DNA of 64,000 bases from Saccharospirillum sp043196875 (GTDB taxonomy: Bacteria > Pseudomonadota > Gammaproteobacteria > Pseudomonadales > Natronospirillaceae), in NCBI RefSeq assembly GCF_043196875.1, contig NZ_JBEBMX010000005.1, forward strand, positions 124,001 through 188,000, written 5' to 3'. Under the pieces are notes generated by a model. The model was given only the letters and a program-made list of their open reading frames with translations. It made no database searches and was not told the origin of the DNA. Below, in pieces: positions 17,289-26,184 of the stretch. Each line of letters begins with the position of its first letter. The stretch's first letter is position 1. The translations under genes were made by a program, and so were the position numbers.

Positions 17289-17369
17289 CGGGAGACGCTG
17301 AACGCAAGTTAGCGGTTGCGTTCAGCGGTTCCGTAGCTGGCGTCTCCCGTCTCCCGTCCAGCGTCTTCC
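17275..17369. repeat. dispersed hairpin repeat, copy A
   Basis: The left arm (17275-17305) has two GGGAGACGCT units; the right arm (17340-17369) is their complement with GCGTCTCCCG, CTCCCG and CCAGCGTCTTCC. The arms would pair over about 25-30 bases with a loop near 17306-17339. It lies between converging tag-like and lysE genes and overlaps the end of the first. Copies B, C and D share the same units. Confidence 0.85.
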
Positions 17370-17374
17370 AGCCA

Positions 17375-17968
17375 TCAAGCAATTTGCCCAGCCACCAAGG
17401 CCGACCAGACCGTCGCCAATAACGCCCCCGCTAATAATCGATTCATCCAGCGATGCTGACCGGCGCTGTGTAACCAGCGGTTGGCGCTTTCTCCCAGCCA
17501 GGCCCAGCAAAAGATGGCCGGTATCACCAGCGAAAAGAACGTACCTGCCAGGTGCAACGCCTGAGGCAGCGCCGGCAGCGCCGGGTCGGCAAAGAGACTG
17601 CTGATGGTGACCGCCATCAACCAGGTTTTGGTGTTGACGATCTGCAGCGCCAGACCAGTCGGCCAGCTGATCAATTTGGCGTTGGGGTCGGCTTCCAGAT
17701 TCACCGGCGCCCGCGCCAGCGAAATCGCCAGCCAGCTTAACCAGAGCGTGCCCGCCCAGGCGAGTGACAGTCGTATCCAGTCAGTGTCCAGCAGCCAGTT
17801 TGCCAAGCCCAGTGCCACCAACATGACGATGCTCGAGGCCGCGAAAGCCGATGCCAGCGCAAAGGGCCAGACACTGCGCCAGCCAGCGTGCTGGCCCTGG
17901 GTCAATGCCAGCAGGTTGGTCGGGCCGGGGGTGATAACAGCGAAAAAAGCGAACAGGGCGAACGGCAT
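17375..17968 (-). CDS. LysE/RhtB family exporter
   Basis: 197 residues with about six membrane helices. The family N-terminus AVITPGPTNLLALTQGQHAG is present, with VNTKTWLMAVTISS in place of the usual NPK motif. Members export amino acids or their derivatives across the inner membrane. GGAG six bases before ATG 17968 decides the start over the TTG at 17980. The AraC-family gene lies 57 bases upstream on the same strand and probably controls or is co-transcribed with it. Substrate unknown. Confidence 0.88.
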   Translation of the reverse strand: MPFALFAFFAVITPGPTNLLALTQGQHAGWRSVWPFALASAFAASSIVMLVALGLANWLLDTDWIRLSLAWAGTLWLSWLAISLARAPVNLEADPNAKLISWPTGLALQIVNTKTWLMAVTISSLFADPALPALPQALHLAGTFFSLVIPAIFCWAWLGESANRWLHSAGQHRWMNRLLAGALLATVWSALVAGQIA

Positions 17969-18025
17969 GACGGACTCCAAAAAACCATCTTGATAGGAGT
18001 CTTTAGTGTGACGGGACAGTTGTGG

Positions 18026-18865
18026 TCAGTCTGGAAGGTCCGTGCAGCGGCGACGGTAATCGGCAGGCGTTAATTGATAGGCGCGGCGGAACCAGCGACC
18101 CAGATGGCTCTGGTCGGCAAAGCACAGATCGGCCGCAACCTCGGCGGGTGTCTGGCCCAGCGCTAACAGGCGTCGCGCCTGGGTCAGCCGCAGTTGAATC
18201 AAATAAGCATGAGGCGCCAGGCCATAAGCAGCTTTAAAGGCGCGGCTAAGACGAAAGCGGTCGGTGTTCAGCGCCTGAGCGAGATCGCTGAGACCCACAT
18301 CCTGATAAATATGATCGTGCAGATAAGTGCGGGCCCGCTCGGCCAACTCAGGCTGGCGTGCGTCCTCGCTGCGTTTGCGCCACTGCAAATGAGCGGTGGC
18401 CTGAGTCAGCATCTGATCGGTGCAAGCATCGCGCACCATACGTGATTCGCCCTGGTGCAAGGCCAGAAAGGCGGAGGCAATACTGCCGATCAGCCGGCGG
18501 TCATTCGACAGGGTGGCATCGACGTGCCATTCGAACTGGTCGGGCAGGTTGTCGAACAATTCTGCTAACCGAGTGTCGACCCAGTCTTTGGGCAGGTAGA
18601 GGATGCGATAGGTAAAGCCTTCCTGTTGCGGTGCTTCGCCATCGTGAACTTCCCCCGGTTCCAACAAAAACGCATTGCCCGGGGTCGAGCGCTGTACCTG
18701 ACGGCGGCAGTTGAATTGCTGCACGCCCTGTTCGGTGTAGCCGATGGAATAGTCGTCGTGAAAATGTGGGTCGTAAGCGTGGCCACGAAAATGCGCGCGC
18801 AGCGATTCAATGCCGGTATCGGCGTCGCGTTTGAGATCAATCCAGTGGTGGTTTTCAGCGGACAT
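18026..18865 (-). CDS. AraC family transcriptional regulator
   Basis: 279 residues. An N-terminal cupin-like AraC binding domain (HFRGHAYDPHFHDDYSIGYT at about 24-43, PGEVHDG near 70) is followed by two helix-turn-helix motifs at about 180-275, ending with AADLCFADQSHLGRWFRRAY and LTPADYRRR. This layout matches regulators that sense amino acids or small molecules and switch on a LysE exporter. It sits directly upstream of such an exporter on the same strand and is divergent from betI. Confidence 0.92.
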   Translation of the reverse strand: MSAENHHWIDLKRDADTGIESLRAHFRGHAYDPHFHDDYSIGYTEQGVQQFNCRRQVQRSTPGNAFLLEPGEVHDGEAPQQEGFTYRILYLPKDWVDTRLAELFDNLPDQFEWHVDATLSNDRRLIGSIASAFLALHQGESRMVRDACTDQMLTQATAHLQWRKRSEDARQPELAERARTYLHDHIYQDVGLSDLAQALNTDRFRLSRAFKAAYGLAPHAYLIQLRLTQARRLLALGQTPAEVAADLCFADQSHLGRWFRRAYQLTPADYRRRCTDLPD

Positions 18866-19106
18866 CGCAGTCTGGTGGCATGGGCTTCAAACAGAAGTGT
18901 AACAGTGAAGCGCGCTTGCCGCTGGTTGTCTGGAACATTTGTGCACGTTGTCCAGGTCTGGCATCTAGTTAGTGCACTACAGTTTATTTTGTCCCAAAAC
19001 AGGGCGCTGTCTGCCCTGAAATAGCGCCGTGGCGTCGTTTTCAGTCATAGCGGTGTGTCGCTTCTGGAAGTTGAAGTTTAGGGTTCAATGCTTTAGGGTG
19101 TTTTTT

Positions 19107-19120
19107 ATTGAACGGTCAAT
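19107..19120. promoter_or_regulatory. candidate BetI operator
   Basis: ATTGAACGGTCAAT is an ATTGA/TCAAT inverted repeat in an AT-rich setting (TTATT before, TAAC after). It resembles the BetI site known from E. coli between betT and betI, which also contains ATTGAACG. It lies 121 bases upstream of betI and would let BetI repress its own operon until choline is present. Identity of the binding protein is inferred from position and likeness. Confidence 0.6.
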
Positions 19121-19130
19121 TAACAAAAAA

Positions 19131-19222
19131 CGGGAGACGCTGGACGCACGCTTCGCTGACGGGAGACGCTTGTTAGGGGTTAGCTATTCAGCGTCCTGCG
19201 TCTCCCGTCCAGCGTCTCCCGT
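19131..19222. repeat. dispersed hairpin repeat, copy B
   Basis: Left arm 19131-19170 has CGGGAGACGCTGGACGC and then GACGGGAGACGCT; right arm 19190-19222 has GCGTCTCCCGTCCAGCGTCT. The arms are complementary and the loop is about 20 bases. It lies between the BetI-like operator and the betI start, probably in the transcribed leader. Confidence 0.85.
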
Positions 19223-19240
19223 GTCCAAAAAGGATTGCCA

Positions 19241-19849
19241 ATGCCCAAAGTCGGAATGGAGCCCATCCGCCGTCAGCAGTTAATCGACGCTACCCGTGCC
19301 TGCATTGGTGAGTCGGGTTTTGCGGCGACGACGGTGCAGAGCATCGCCAAACGGGCGGGCGTTTCGGCCGGCATCATTGCGCACTATTTCGGCAATAAGC
19401 TGGGTTTGTTGGAAGCGACGATGCGCGAATTGCTGCAGCAACTGAAGTTGGATCTGATCGGTCGTTTGCCGGCCAATCCAACAGCGGAGCAGCGCATCGA
19501 CGCCATTATCGAAACCAACTTTTCCAAGACCCAGACGGATCCACTGTCGGCCAAAACCTGGTTGGCGTTCTGGTCCAGTGCCATGCACGAACCGACCTTT
19601 GCCCGCTTGCAGCGCATCAACGAAAAACGCCTGCATTCGAACCTGCGTTACAGCTTTAAACAATTGAACCATCCGGCGCCAAACCAGGCGGCTGGAACCC
19701 TGGCGGCCTTGATCGATGGCCTCTGGTTGCGCGGCGCTCTATCTCCGGACGGCATTCAGGCCGACCGCTGTATTGCCCTGTGCCGACACCAGACCGAACT
19801 GTTGATCGCCGTCGCTAAACAACACTCGAATCATACGGAGACTGCTTAA
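19241..19849 (+). CDS. betI: transcriptional repressor BetI
   Basis: 202 residues, TetR family. The opening MPKVGMEPIRRQQLIDATRA and the helix-turn-helix TTVQSIAKRAGVSAGIIAHYFGNK (about 27-50) are highly characteristic of BetI. BetI represses choline-to-betaine genes and is released by choline. ATG 19241 is chosen over TTG 19235 because it gives the conserved BetI N-terminus with AAGGA at 19230-19234. The stop shares its last A with the betB ATG (TAATG), so the genes are coupled. Confidence 0.96.
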   Translation: MPKVGMEPIRRQQLIDATRACIGESGFAATTVQSIAKRAGVSAGIIAHYFGNKLGLLEATMRELLQQLKLDLIGRLPANPTAEQRIDAIIETNFSKTQTDPLSAKTWLAFWSSAMHEPTFARLQRINEKRLHSNLRYSFKQLNHPAPNQAAGTLAALIDGLWLRGALSPDGIQADRCIALCRHQTELLIAVAKQHSNHTETA

Positions 19850-21312
19850 TGAGCTTGCCGAGACTGACCTCTTTCATCCACGGCGAATACCTGGCGCCGG
19901 GTGACGGCGAGACCTTTGAGGTGCTCAACCCGGCCACCGGCGAGGCCATTTATGAAGTGGAAATGGCCGATGCCGAGACGGTCGATAAAGCGGTTCGCAG
20001 CGCTCAACAGGGCTTTGCTACCTGGTCGGCGATGAGCGCTTTTGAGCGCGCCCGCATTCTGCACAAAGCCGTGGCGCTGTTGCGCGAACGCAACGATGAG
20101 CTGGCTAAGGTCGAAGTACTCGACACCGGCAAACCCTGGCAGGAAGCGAGCGTCGTTGACGTCGTGACCGGCGCTGACGTGATCGAATATTACGCCGGTC
20201 TGGCGCCGGCCATTGAAGGCGTACAGCAGTCGCTGGGGCAGGATTTTTATTACACCCGACGCGAACCGCTGGGCGTTTGTGCCGGCATCGGCGCGTGGAA
20301 TTATCCGTTGCAAATTGCCTGCTGGAAGGCCGGTCCGGCGCTGGCTTGCGGTAATGCGCAGGTATTCAAACCGTCCGAAGAAACCCCGATGGGCGCGGCC
20401 AAGCTGGCGGAAATTTTTATTGCAGCCGGTATGCCGGCGGGTGTGTTCAATGTGGTGCAAGGTGATGCCCGTGTCGGCCAGGCACTGACTGGTCATCCGG
20501 ATATCGCCAAGGTGTCGTTCACCGGCGAAGTCGGTACCGGCAAGAAGGTGATGGCCGCGTCGGCCAGCTCGCTGAAAGACGTCACCATGGAGTTGGGTGG
20601 TAAGTCGCCGCTGATCGTTTTCGCCGATGCCGATTTGGACAACGCCGTCGGCGGTGCCTTGCTCGCCAACTTCTACACCCAGGGTGAAGTGTGCACCAAC
20701 GGCACTCGTGTCTTTGTCCACGACAGCATTTACGACGCCTTCGTTGAACGCGTCAAAGACCGCACCGAACGCAATATCGTCATCGGCGATCCGATGCATC
20801 CGGACACCAATATCGGCGCGCTGATCTCGCGTGAACACCAGCGCAAGGTGCTCGGTTTTATCGAAGCCGGCAAAGCCAGCGGCGCGCGTTTGGTTACCGG
20901 TGGTCAGCCGGTACAGCCGGAAGGTTGTGAGGGCGGTTTCTTTGTGCAGCCGACGGTGTTTGCCGATTGCAGCGATGACATGCCGCAAGTGCGCGAAGAA
21001 ATTTTCGGCCCGGTGATGTCGATTCTGCGTTTCAGCGATGAAGCCGAAGTCATCGAACGCGCCAACGATACCCACTATGGCCTGGCGGCCGGTGTGTTCA
21101 CTCAGGACATTCAGACGGCGCATCGGGTGATCGCCCAGATGCAGGCCGGTATCTGCTGGATTAATGCCTGGGGCGATTCGCCCGCGGAAATGCCGGTCGG
21201 TGGTTACAAGCAGTCTGGCGTTGGTCGCGAAAACGGCATCGAAACGCTGGCGCAGTACACCCAGACCAAGGCTGTTTATGTCGGCATGGGCAAAATCGAC
21301 GCGCCGTTTTAA
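19849..21312 (+). CDS. betB: betaine-aldehyde dehydrogenase
   Basis: 487 residues, standard length for BetB (about 490). The aldehyde dehydrogenase motifs are present: GAWNYPLQIACWKAGPAL, FTGEVGTGKKV for NAD binding, the general base Glu248 in MELGGKSP, and the nucleophile Cys282 in GEVCTNGTRV. It oxidises betaine aldehyde to glycine betaine with NAD(P)+ in the cytosol, the second step of osmoprotectant synthesis. Second gene of betI-betB-betA. High confidence from sequence and context. Confidence 0.97.
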   Translation: MSLPRLTSFIHGEYLAPGDGETFEVLNPATGEAIYEVEMADAETVDKAVRSAQQGFATWSAMSAFERARILHKAVALLRERNDELAKVEVLDTGKPWQEASVVDVVTGADVIEYYAGLAPAIEGVQQSLGQDFYYTRREPLGVCAGIGAWNYPLQIACWKAGPALACGNAQVFKPSEETPMGAAKLAEIFIAAGMPAGVFNVVQGDARVGQALTGHPDIAKVSFTGEVGTGKKVMAASASSLKDVTMELGGKSPLIVFADADLDNAVGGALLANFYTQGEVCTNGTRVFVHDSIYDAFVERVKDRTERNIVIGDPMHPDTNIGALISREHQRKVLGFIEAGKASGARLVTGGQPVQPEGCEGGFFVQPTVFADCSDDMPQVREEIFGPVMSILRFSDEAEVIERANDTHYGLAAGVFTQDIQTAHRVIAQMQAGICWINAWGDSPAEMPVGGYKQSGVGRENGIETLAQYTQTKAVYVGMGKIDAPF

Positions 21313-21361
21313 TCGGCTGTTTTTAACCAACTTCAATTAACCATAAGAAGTGAGCAAGACC

Positions 21362-23035
21362 ATGGCGTACCGCTTCGATACTGAATACGACTACATCATC
21401 ATTGGCACCGGTTCAGCCGGTTGCGTGCTGGCCAACAGACTGTCCGAAGACAGCGATCGTCAGGTGCTGGTTCTGGAAGCCGGCCGCAAGGACGACACCT
21501 GGAAAATCCATATGCCGGCTGCGTTGATGTACAACCTGGTCGACGATAAATACAACTGGTATTACCACACCGAACCCCAGGAACATATGGACGGCCGCAA
21601 GCTGTATTGGCCGCGCGGTAAAGTCTGGGGTGGTGGTTCGTCACTGAACGCCATGGTTTATGTGCGTGGCCATGCCTTCGACTACGACCGTTGGCAGGAA
21701 GAGGGTGCCACCGGCTGGTCGTACGCCGATGTGTTGCCTTATTTCCGCAAGGCGGAAGCGCGCGAAAAAGGCGGCGATGATTACCGCGGCAGCGACGGCC
21801 CGCTCAACGTCCACACCGGCGATTTTCCCAACCCCTTGTTCGATGCCTTTATCGAAGCCGGCCAGCAGGCGGGTTATCCGTTCACCGAAGATATGAACGG
21901 TTACCAGCAGGAAGGCGTGGGCGTGATGGACATGACCATCAAGAAAGGCAAACGCTGGAATACCGCTCAGGCTTATCTGCGTCCGGTGCTGGATCGCCCG
22001 AATTTGACCGCCGAAACCGGCGCCATGGTGCAGCGCATTTTGTTCGACGGCGATACCGCTGTCGGCGTCGAGTACATTCAAAAAGGTCGCACCGTTCGCG
22101 TTAAAGCCAACAAAGAAGTGATCGCCAGCGGTGGTGCCATTAACTCACCGCAGTTGCTGATGCTCTCCGGTATTGGTGATGAAAACCACCTCAAAGAAAT
22201 GGGCATCGATGTCGTTGCGCATCGCCCGGGTGTGGGCCAGAACCTCCAGGATCACCTGGAACTGTACGTCCAGCAAAAATGTTCCCAGCCGATCACGCTG
22301 TACAAATACCAGACCCAGCCGCACATGACCTTCGCCGGCATTACCTGGTTTTTGAATCACGATAAGGGCGCTTGCCGTACCACTCACTTGGAAGCCGGTG
22401 GTTTTATTCGCTCTGAGGCCGGCGTGCGTCACCCGGATATCCAGTATCACTTCCTGCCCTCGCAGGTGATCGACCACGGTCGCACGCCGCCGCAGTTGCA
22501 CGCCTATCAGTGTCACGTTGGACCGATGCGCCAGACCAGTCGCGGTTATCTGAAACTGCGCTCGGCCAATCCGAGCGAGCATCCGATCATTCAGCCGAAT
22601 CTGCTATCGACCGACCGTGACGTCTGGGAAATGCGTCAATGCGTCAAGCTGACCCGCGAAATCATGGCGCAGGATGCGTTCAAAGAATTTCGTGGCGAGG
22701 AGCTGGAGCCTGGCCCGAACGTTCAGACCGATGCCGAAATCGATGCCTGGGTGCGCCAGAACGCCGACAGCGCTTATCACCCATCCTGCACCTGCAAGAT
22801 GGGCGCGGCTGACGATCCGATGGCCGTGGTCGACAGCGAAGCGCGTGTCTATGGCGTTAACAATCTGCGTGTGGTGGATGCCTCCATCATGCCGTCGCTG
22901 GTCAGCGGTAACCTCAATGCGCCGACCATCATGCTGGCGGAAAAGTGCGCCGACCATATTCGTGGCCGTGAAATGCTGCCGCGTTCTACGGCGCCGGTTT
23001 GGGAACACCCGCAGTGGCAGACCCAACAACGTTAA
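21362..23035 (+). CDS. betA: choline dehydrogenase
   Basis: 557 residues, GMC oxidoreductase. The FAD-binding IIIGTGSAGCVLANRL is near the N-terminus, with YWPRGKVWGGGSSLNAMVYVRG (about 80-100) and the catalytic histidine segment SAYHPSCTCKMG near residue 475. BetA oxidises choline to betaine aldehyde at the membrane with FAD. A GTG at 21350 would add four residues, but it directly abuts the only purine stretch; ATG 21362 is preferred with moderate certainty. It follows betB by about 50 bases. Confidence 0.96.
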   Translation: MAYRFDTEYDYIIIGTGSAGCVLANRLSEDSDRQVLVLEAGRKDDTWKIHMPAALMYNLVDDKYNWYYHTEPQEHMDGRKLYWPRGKVWGGGSSLNAMVYVRGHAFDYDRWQEEGATGWSYADVLPYFRKAEAREKGGDDYRGSDGPLNVHTGDFPNPLFDAFIEAGQQAGYPFTEDMNGYQQEGVGVMDMTIKKGKRWNTAQAYLRPVLDRPNLTAETGAMVQRILFDGDTAVGVEYIQKGRTVRVKANKEVIASGGAINSPQLLMLSGIGDENHLKEMGIDVVAHRPGVGQNLQDHLELYVQQKCSQPITLYKYQTQPHMTFAGITWFLNHDKGACRTTHLEAGGFIRSEAGVRHPDIQYHFLPSQVIDHGRTPPQLHAYQCHVGPMRQTSRGYLKLRSANPSEHPIIQPNLLSTDRDVWEMRQCVKLTREIMAQDAFKEFRGEELEPGPNVQTDAEIDAWVRQNADSAYHPSCTCKMGAADDPMAVVDSEARVYGVNNLRVVDASIMPSLVSGNLNAPTIMLAEKCADHIRGREMLPRSTAPVWEHPQWQTQQR

Positions 23036-23156
23036 TCAATACAGTGTAAGCAAGACGGGCCGTCAAACCGCGGTCCAATAACAAATTGCCGATTCCCGGC
23101 AACCAGCGGGCCGCAGAGCCCGCCTTAAACGACACAAACCCGAAGAGGACGAGACC

Positions 23157-24086
23157 ATGAAAGTGCAATCGATGATGGCGGCCGCCCTGGTCGCTGGCAG
23201 TGCTGCCACTTTGGCTCACGCCGCCGAACAATGTGAAACCGTACGCTTTGCCGACGTTGGCTGGACCGACATTACCGCCACCACCGCTCTGACATCCGCC
23301 GTGCTGGAACGCATGGGTTATGAAACCGAAAGCGAACTGCTGTCCGTGCCGGTGACTTACCGTTCCCTGGCCAACGGCGAAATCGACATCTTCCTGGGCA
23401 ACTGGATGCCGACCATGGAAGGCGACATCGCCGCTTACCGTGAAGCCGGTACCGTCGACATTGTTGGCGTGAACCTCGAAGGCGCTAAATACACCTTAGC
23501 CGTACCCCAGTATGTTGCCGATGCCGGTGTCACCAGCTTCGCCGATATCGCCACTCATGCTGATGAATTTGAAGGTCGTATCTACGGCATTGAGCCGGGT
23601 AACGACGGCAACCGTCTGATCCAGGACATGATCGATACTGACGCCTTTGGCCTGGAAGACTTCGAACTGGTCGCCTCCAGTGAAGCCGGTATGCTGGCTC
23701 AGGTCGGTCGTGCGGTGAAACGTGATGACTGGATCGTCTTCCTGGGTTGGGAGCCGCATCCGATGAACGCCAACTTTGATCTGGCTTACCTCTCGGGTGG
23801 CGACGATTACTTCGGCCCCGATTACGGCGGCGCGACTATTTATACCAACACTCGCGCGGGTTACGTCGATGAGTGCGCCAACGTCGGCACGCTGCTGAAC
23901 AATCTTCAGTTCACTCTGGCCGCCGAAAACGAAGTGATGGCGCTGATTCTGGACGAAGGCATGCAGCCGGAAGCCGCCGCCGAGCAGTGGCTGAGCAACA
24001 ACCCGGACGTCCTTGATGCCTGGTTGGACGGTGTCACCACTTTGGACGGCGAACCTGCGCTGGACGCGGTCAAGTCCGCTCTTTGA
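23157..24086 (+). CDS. choX: choline ABC transporter substrate-binding protein
   Basis: 309 residues. A signal peptide runs to about residue 22 (AATLAHA then AEQCETV). The mature protein is of the OpuAC/ChoX type: VRFADVGWTDITATTALTSA, the segment NGEIDIFLGNWMPTM with aromatic ligand residues, and FLGWEPHPMN. It captures choline in the periplasm for the ChoWV permease. The leader (23036-23156) contains a short GCGGGC/GCCCGC stem at 23106-23123 and a GAGGA ribosome site. Placement next to betA supports choline rather than another quaternary amine. Confidence 0.93.
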   Translation: MKVQSMMAAALVAGSAATLAHAAEQCETVRFADVGWTDITATTALTSAVLERMGYETESELLSVPVTYRSLANGEIDIFLGNWMPTMEGDIAAYREAGTVDIVGVNLEGAKYTLAVPQYVADAGVTSFADIATHADEFEGRIYGIEPGNDGNRLIQDMIDTDAFGLEDFELVASSEAGMLAQVGRAVKRDDWIVFLGWEPHPMNANFDLAYLSGGDDYFGPDYGGATIYTNTRAGYVDECANVGTLLNNLQFTLAAENEVMALILDEGMQPEAAAEQWLSNNPDVLDAWLDGVTTLDGEPALDAVKSAL

Positions 24087-24099
24087 TTTGTCACCAGAA

Positions 24100-24123
24100 G
24101 AGGCCCGCCGCTGCGCGGGCCTC
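24100..24123 (+). other. intercistronic hairpin between choX and choW
   Basis: GAGGCCCGC (24100-24108) pairs perfectly with GCGGGCCTC (24115-24123) over a six-base loop, with no T-run after it. Such stems after a binding-protein gene often protect the upstream mRNA or dampen read-through, so that the binding protein is made in excess of the permease. That role is inferred. Confidence 0.6.
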
Positions 24124-24141
24124 ACGATGAGACACTGACTT

Positions 24142-24975
24142 ATGGATAACTACAAGATTCCACTGGGACCGGTCATCGAAAGCTTTTTCGATTGGCTGGT
24201 TGATTCCGGTGCCTGGTTTTTCGATGGCGTGTCGATTGCTCTGGAATGGATGATCGAAGGCGTCACCGAGGCATTACTCTGGTTCCCGCCCTGGGCCTTT
24301 ATTGTCATCAGCGCGGCCTTAATTTACTGGCTGCGACGCAACATCGGCTTAACGGTTTTTGCCATCTTTTCATTTTTACTGGTGTGGAATCTGGGCTACT
24401 GGGAAGACACCCTGCAGACGCTGGTGATGGTGGTCTGGGCGACCTTTATTTGTGTGTTGATCGGCGTACCGATTGGCATTGCTGCGGCGCACCGCGGCTG
24501 GCTCTACACCGTCTTGCGGCCCATCCTCGATTTGATGCAGACGGTACCGACCTTCGTTTATCTGATTCCGACGCTGACGCTGTTTGGTCTGGGTGTGGTG
24601 CCGGGTCTGGTGGCGACCATTATTTTCTCCATCGCCGCGCCCATTCGGCTGACCTGCCTGGGTATTTCTCAGGTGCCGACCGAACTGGTTGAAGCCGGTA
24701 AATCCTTTGGCTGCTCCAATCGCCAACTGCTGTGGCGCATTGAATTGCCAGCGGCCGCATCGAGCATAGCGGCGGGCATTACCCAGTGCATCATGTTGTC
24801 GCTGTCCATGGTGGTGATTGCCGCTTTGGTCGGCGCCGATGGTCTGGGTAAGCCTGTCGTGCGAGCGCTGAATACGGTCGATATCGCGCGCGGTTTTGAA
24901 GCGGGTTTGGCGATCGTGCTGGTGGCTATTTTGCTCGACCGTCTGTTCAAACAACGTGAAGGAGCCAGCGCATGA
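24142..24975 (+). CDS. choW: choline ABC transporter permease
   Basis: 277 residues with about six to seven membrane helices. The permease signature loop (ELVEAGKSFGCSNRQLLWRIELPAA, about 190-214) that docks on the ATPase is clear, as is MQTVPTFVYLIPTLTLFGLG typical of ProW/OpuAB-type permeases. It forms the inner-membrane channel for choline taken from ChoX. The stop overlaps the choV ATG by four bases (ATGA). Confidence 0.94.
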   Translation: MDNYKIPLGPVIESFFDWLVDSGAWFFDGVSIALEWMIEGVTEALLWFPPWAFIVISAALIYWLRRNIGLTVFAIFSFLLVWNLGYWEDTLQTLVMVVWATFICVLIGVPIGIAAAHRGWLYTVLRPILDLMQTVPTFVYLIPTLTLFGLGVVPGLVATIIFSIAAPIRLTCLGISQVPTELVEAGKSFGCSNRQLLWRIELPAAASSIAAGITQCIMLSLSMVVIAALVGADGLGKPVVRALNTVDIARGFEAGLAIVLVAILLDRLFKQREGASA

Positions 24976-26132
24976 TTGAGTTCAAGAACGTTGATTTGAT
25001 TTTCGGTAAGCGGCCGCAGCGTGGCTTGCCGCTGATTGACGACGGCTATGACCGTGCTCGTCTGCAAGCAGAAACCGGCCTGGTGTTGGGCGTGCACAAC
25101 GTTAATTTGCGCGTTGAGAAGGGCGAAATCTGTGTGCTGATGGGCTTGTCCGGTTCGGGTAAATCGAGCTTGCTGCGCTGTGTGAATGGTTTGAATACCG
25201 TCACTCGAGGGCAGGTTCTGATCGATCAGGCCGACGGCCAGCAGGTCGATTTTACCAACGCCGATGAAACCACTCAGCGCGACTTCTGCATGAAGCGCAT
25301 CGCCATGGTGTTCCAGCGTTTCGCGCTGATGCCCTGGTTGACGGTGGCGGAAAACGTCGCCTTCGCGCTGGATGTGCAGAAGCTGTCGAAAGACGAGATC
25401 AAGCGGCGCGTCGATGAGCAGTTGGAACTGGTTGGTTTGACCGGCTGGCGCGATCACAAACCCAGCGCGCTGTCTGGCGGTATGCAACAGCGCGTCGGTT
25501 TGGCGCGCGCCTTGGCGACCGAGTCGGACATTCTGTTGATGGACGAGCCGTTCTCGGCACTCGACCCGCTGATTCGTCAGCAATTGCAGGATGAACTTTT
25601 GGTGCTGCAGGAGAAACTGCAGAAAACCATCATCTTCGTCAGCCACGATCTGGACGAGGCGCTCAAGCTGGGTAACAACATCGCCATTATGAAAGACGGC
25701 GTTATTGTGCAGCAGGGCAAACCCCAGGAAATCGTGCTCAACCCGGCTGACCAATACGTCGAAGATTTTGTCGCTCACACCAACCCGCTGCATGTGTTGC
25801 GCGGTCGTGATGTGGCCCAGGCGTTGGCCGAACATCGCCAGGAAAACGGTCGTTATTGCATCGACGAGCGCCAGGGTTGCTGGTTTGATCCGAGCGACAA
25901 CAAAGTCTATCGCGGCAGCGATGCGGTCGAGGTGCAGAACTGGCAGGAAGGCGATGCCATTGATTCGCTGGCGGCAGTACCGACGCGCGTCAGTGGTCAG
26001 TGCCGCTTCCGTGACATCATGGAAGTGCGTTATCGCACCGGCTGTGCGGTGCTGGTGGAAGACGCCGGCGACGTTAAAGTCGTGGGTGATACCCAGCTGT
26101 ATCGCAGCCTGCTCGGTAAGCGCGCGGCCTGA
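24972..26132 (+). CDS. choV: choline ABC transporter ATP-binding protein
   Basis: 386 residues. Walker A GLSGSGKSS at about 57-65, signature LSGGMQQRVGLARALA near 165-180 and Walker B DILLMDEPFSALDP after it define an ABC ATPase of the glycine betaine/choline (ProV-like) group. The C-terminal 110 residues are a family-specific tail, not clear CBS domains. It powers choline import with ChoW. Translationally coupled to choW; last gene of the bet-cho unit, followed by a hairpin terminator. Confidence 0.95.
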   Translation: MIEFKNVDLIFGKRPQRGLPLIDDGYDRARLQAETGLVLGVHNVNLRVEKGEICVLMGLSGSGKSSLLRCVNGLNTVTRGQVLIDQADGQQVDFTNADETTQRDFCMKRIAMVFQRFALMPWLTVAENVAFALDVQKLSKDEIKRRVDEQLELVGLTGWRDHKPSALSGGMQQRVGLARALATESDILLMDEPFSALDPLIRQQLQDELLVLQEKLQKTIIFVSHDLDEALKLGNNIAIMKDGVIVQQGKPQEIVLNPADQYVEDFVAHTNPLHVLRGRDVAQALAEHRQENGRYCIDERQGCWFDPSDNKVYRGSDAVEVQNWQEGDAIDSLAAVPTRVSGQCRFRDIMEVRYRTGCAVLVEDAGDVKVVGDTQLYRSLLGKRAA

Positions 26133-26140
26133 TCCGCTCA

Positions 26141-26172
26141 CAGCGCCAGGCGACCAAAATCGTCTGGCGCTG
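26141..26172. terminator. bidirectional hairpin terminator after choV
   Basis: CAGCGCCAG (26141-26149) pairs with CTGGCGCTG (26164-26172), with further partial pairing inwards. TGTTGTT follows on the plus strand. It sits between the converging choV and MarR-type genes. Confidence 0.6.
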
Positions 26173-26184
26173 TGTTGTTAATCT

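Larger units (their letters stand above)
18866..19240. other. 375-base intergenic region between araC-type gene and betI
   Basis: No gene is supported here. It holds promoters for the divergent AraC-type and bet genes, a BetI-like operator (19107-19120), dispersed repeat copy B (19131-19222) and the betI ribosome site AAAAAGG at 19227-19233. Small open frames run through the region without ribosome sites or family likeness. Confidence 0.7.

Noticed and set aside
19846..21336. 496-residue open frame on the minus strand opposite betB
   Set aside because: It mirrors the codons of betB, lacks a ribosome site and shows no family character; long antisense frames are common over GC-rich genes.
24669..26141. 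490-residue antisense frame over choW/choV
   Set aside because: Shadow of choV, with low-complexity His/Gln-rich sequence.
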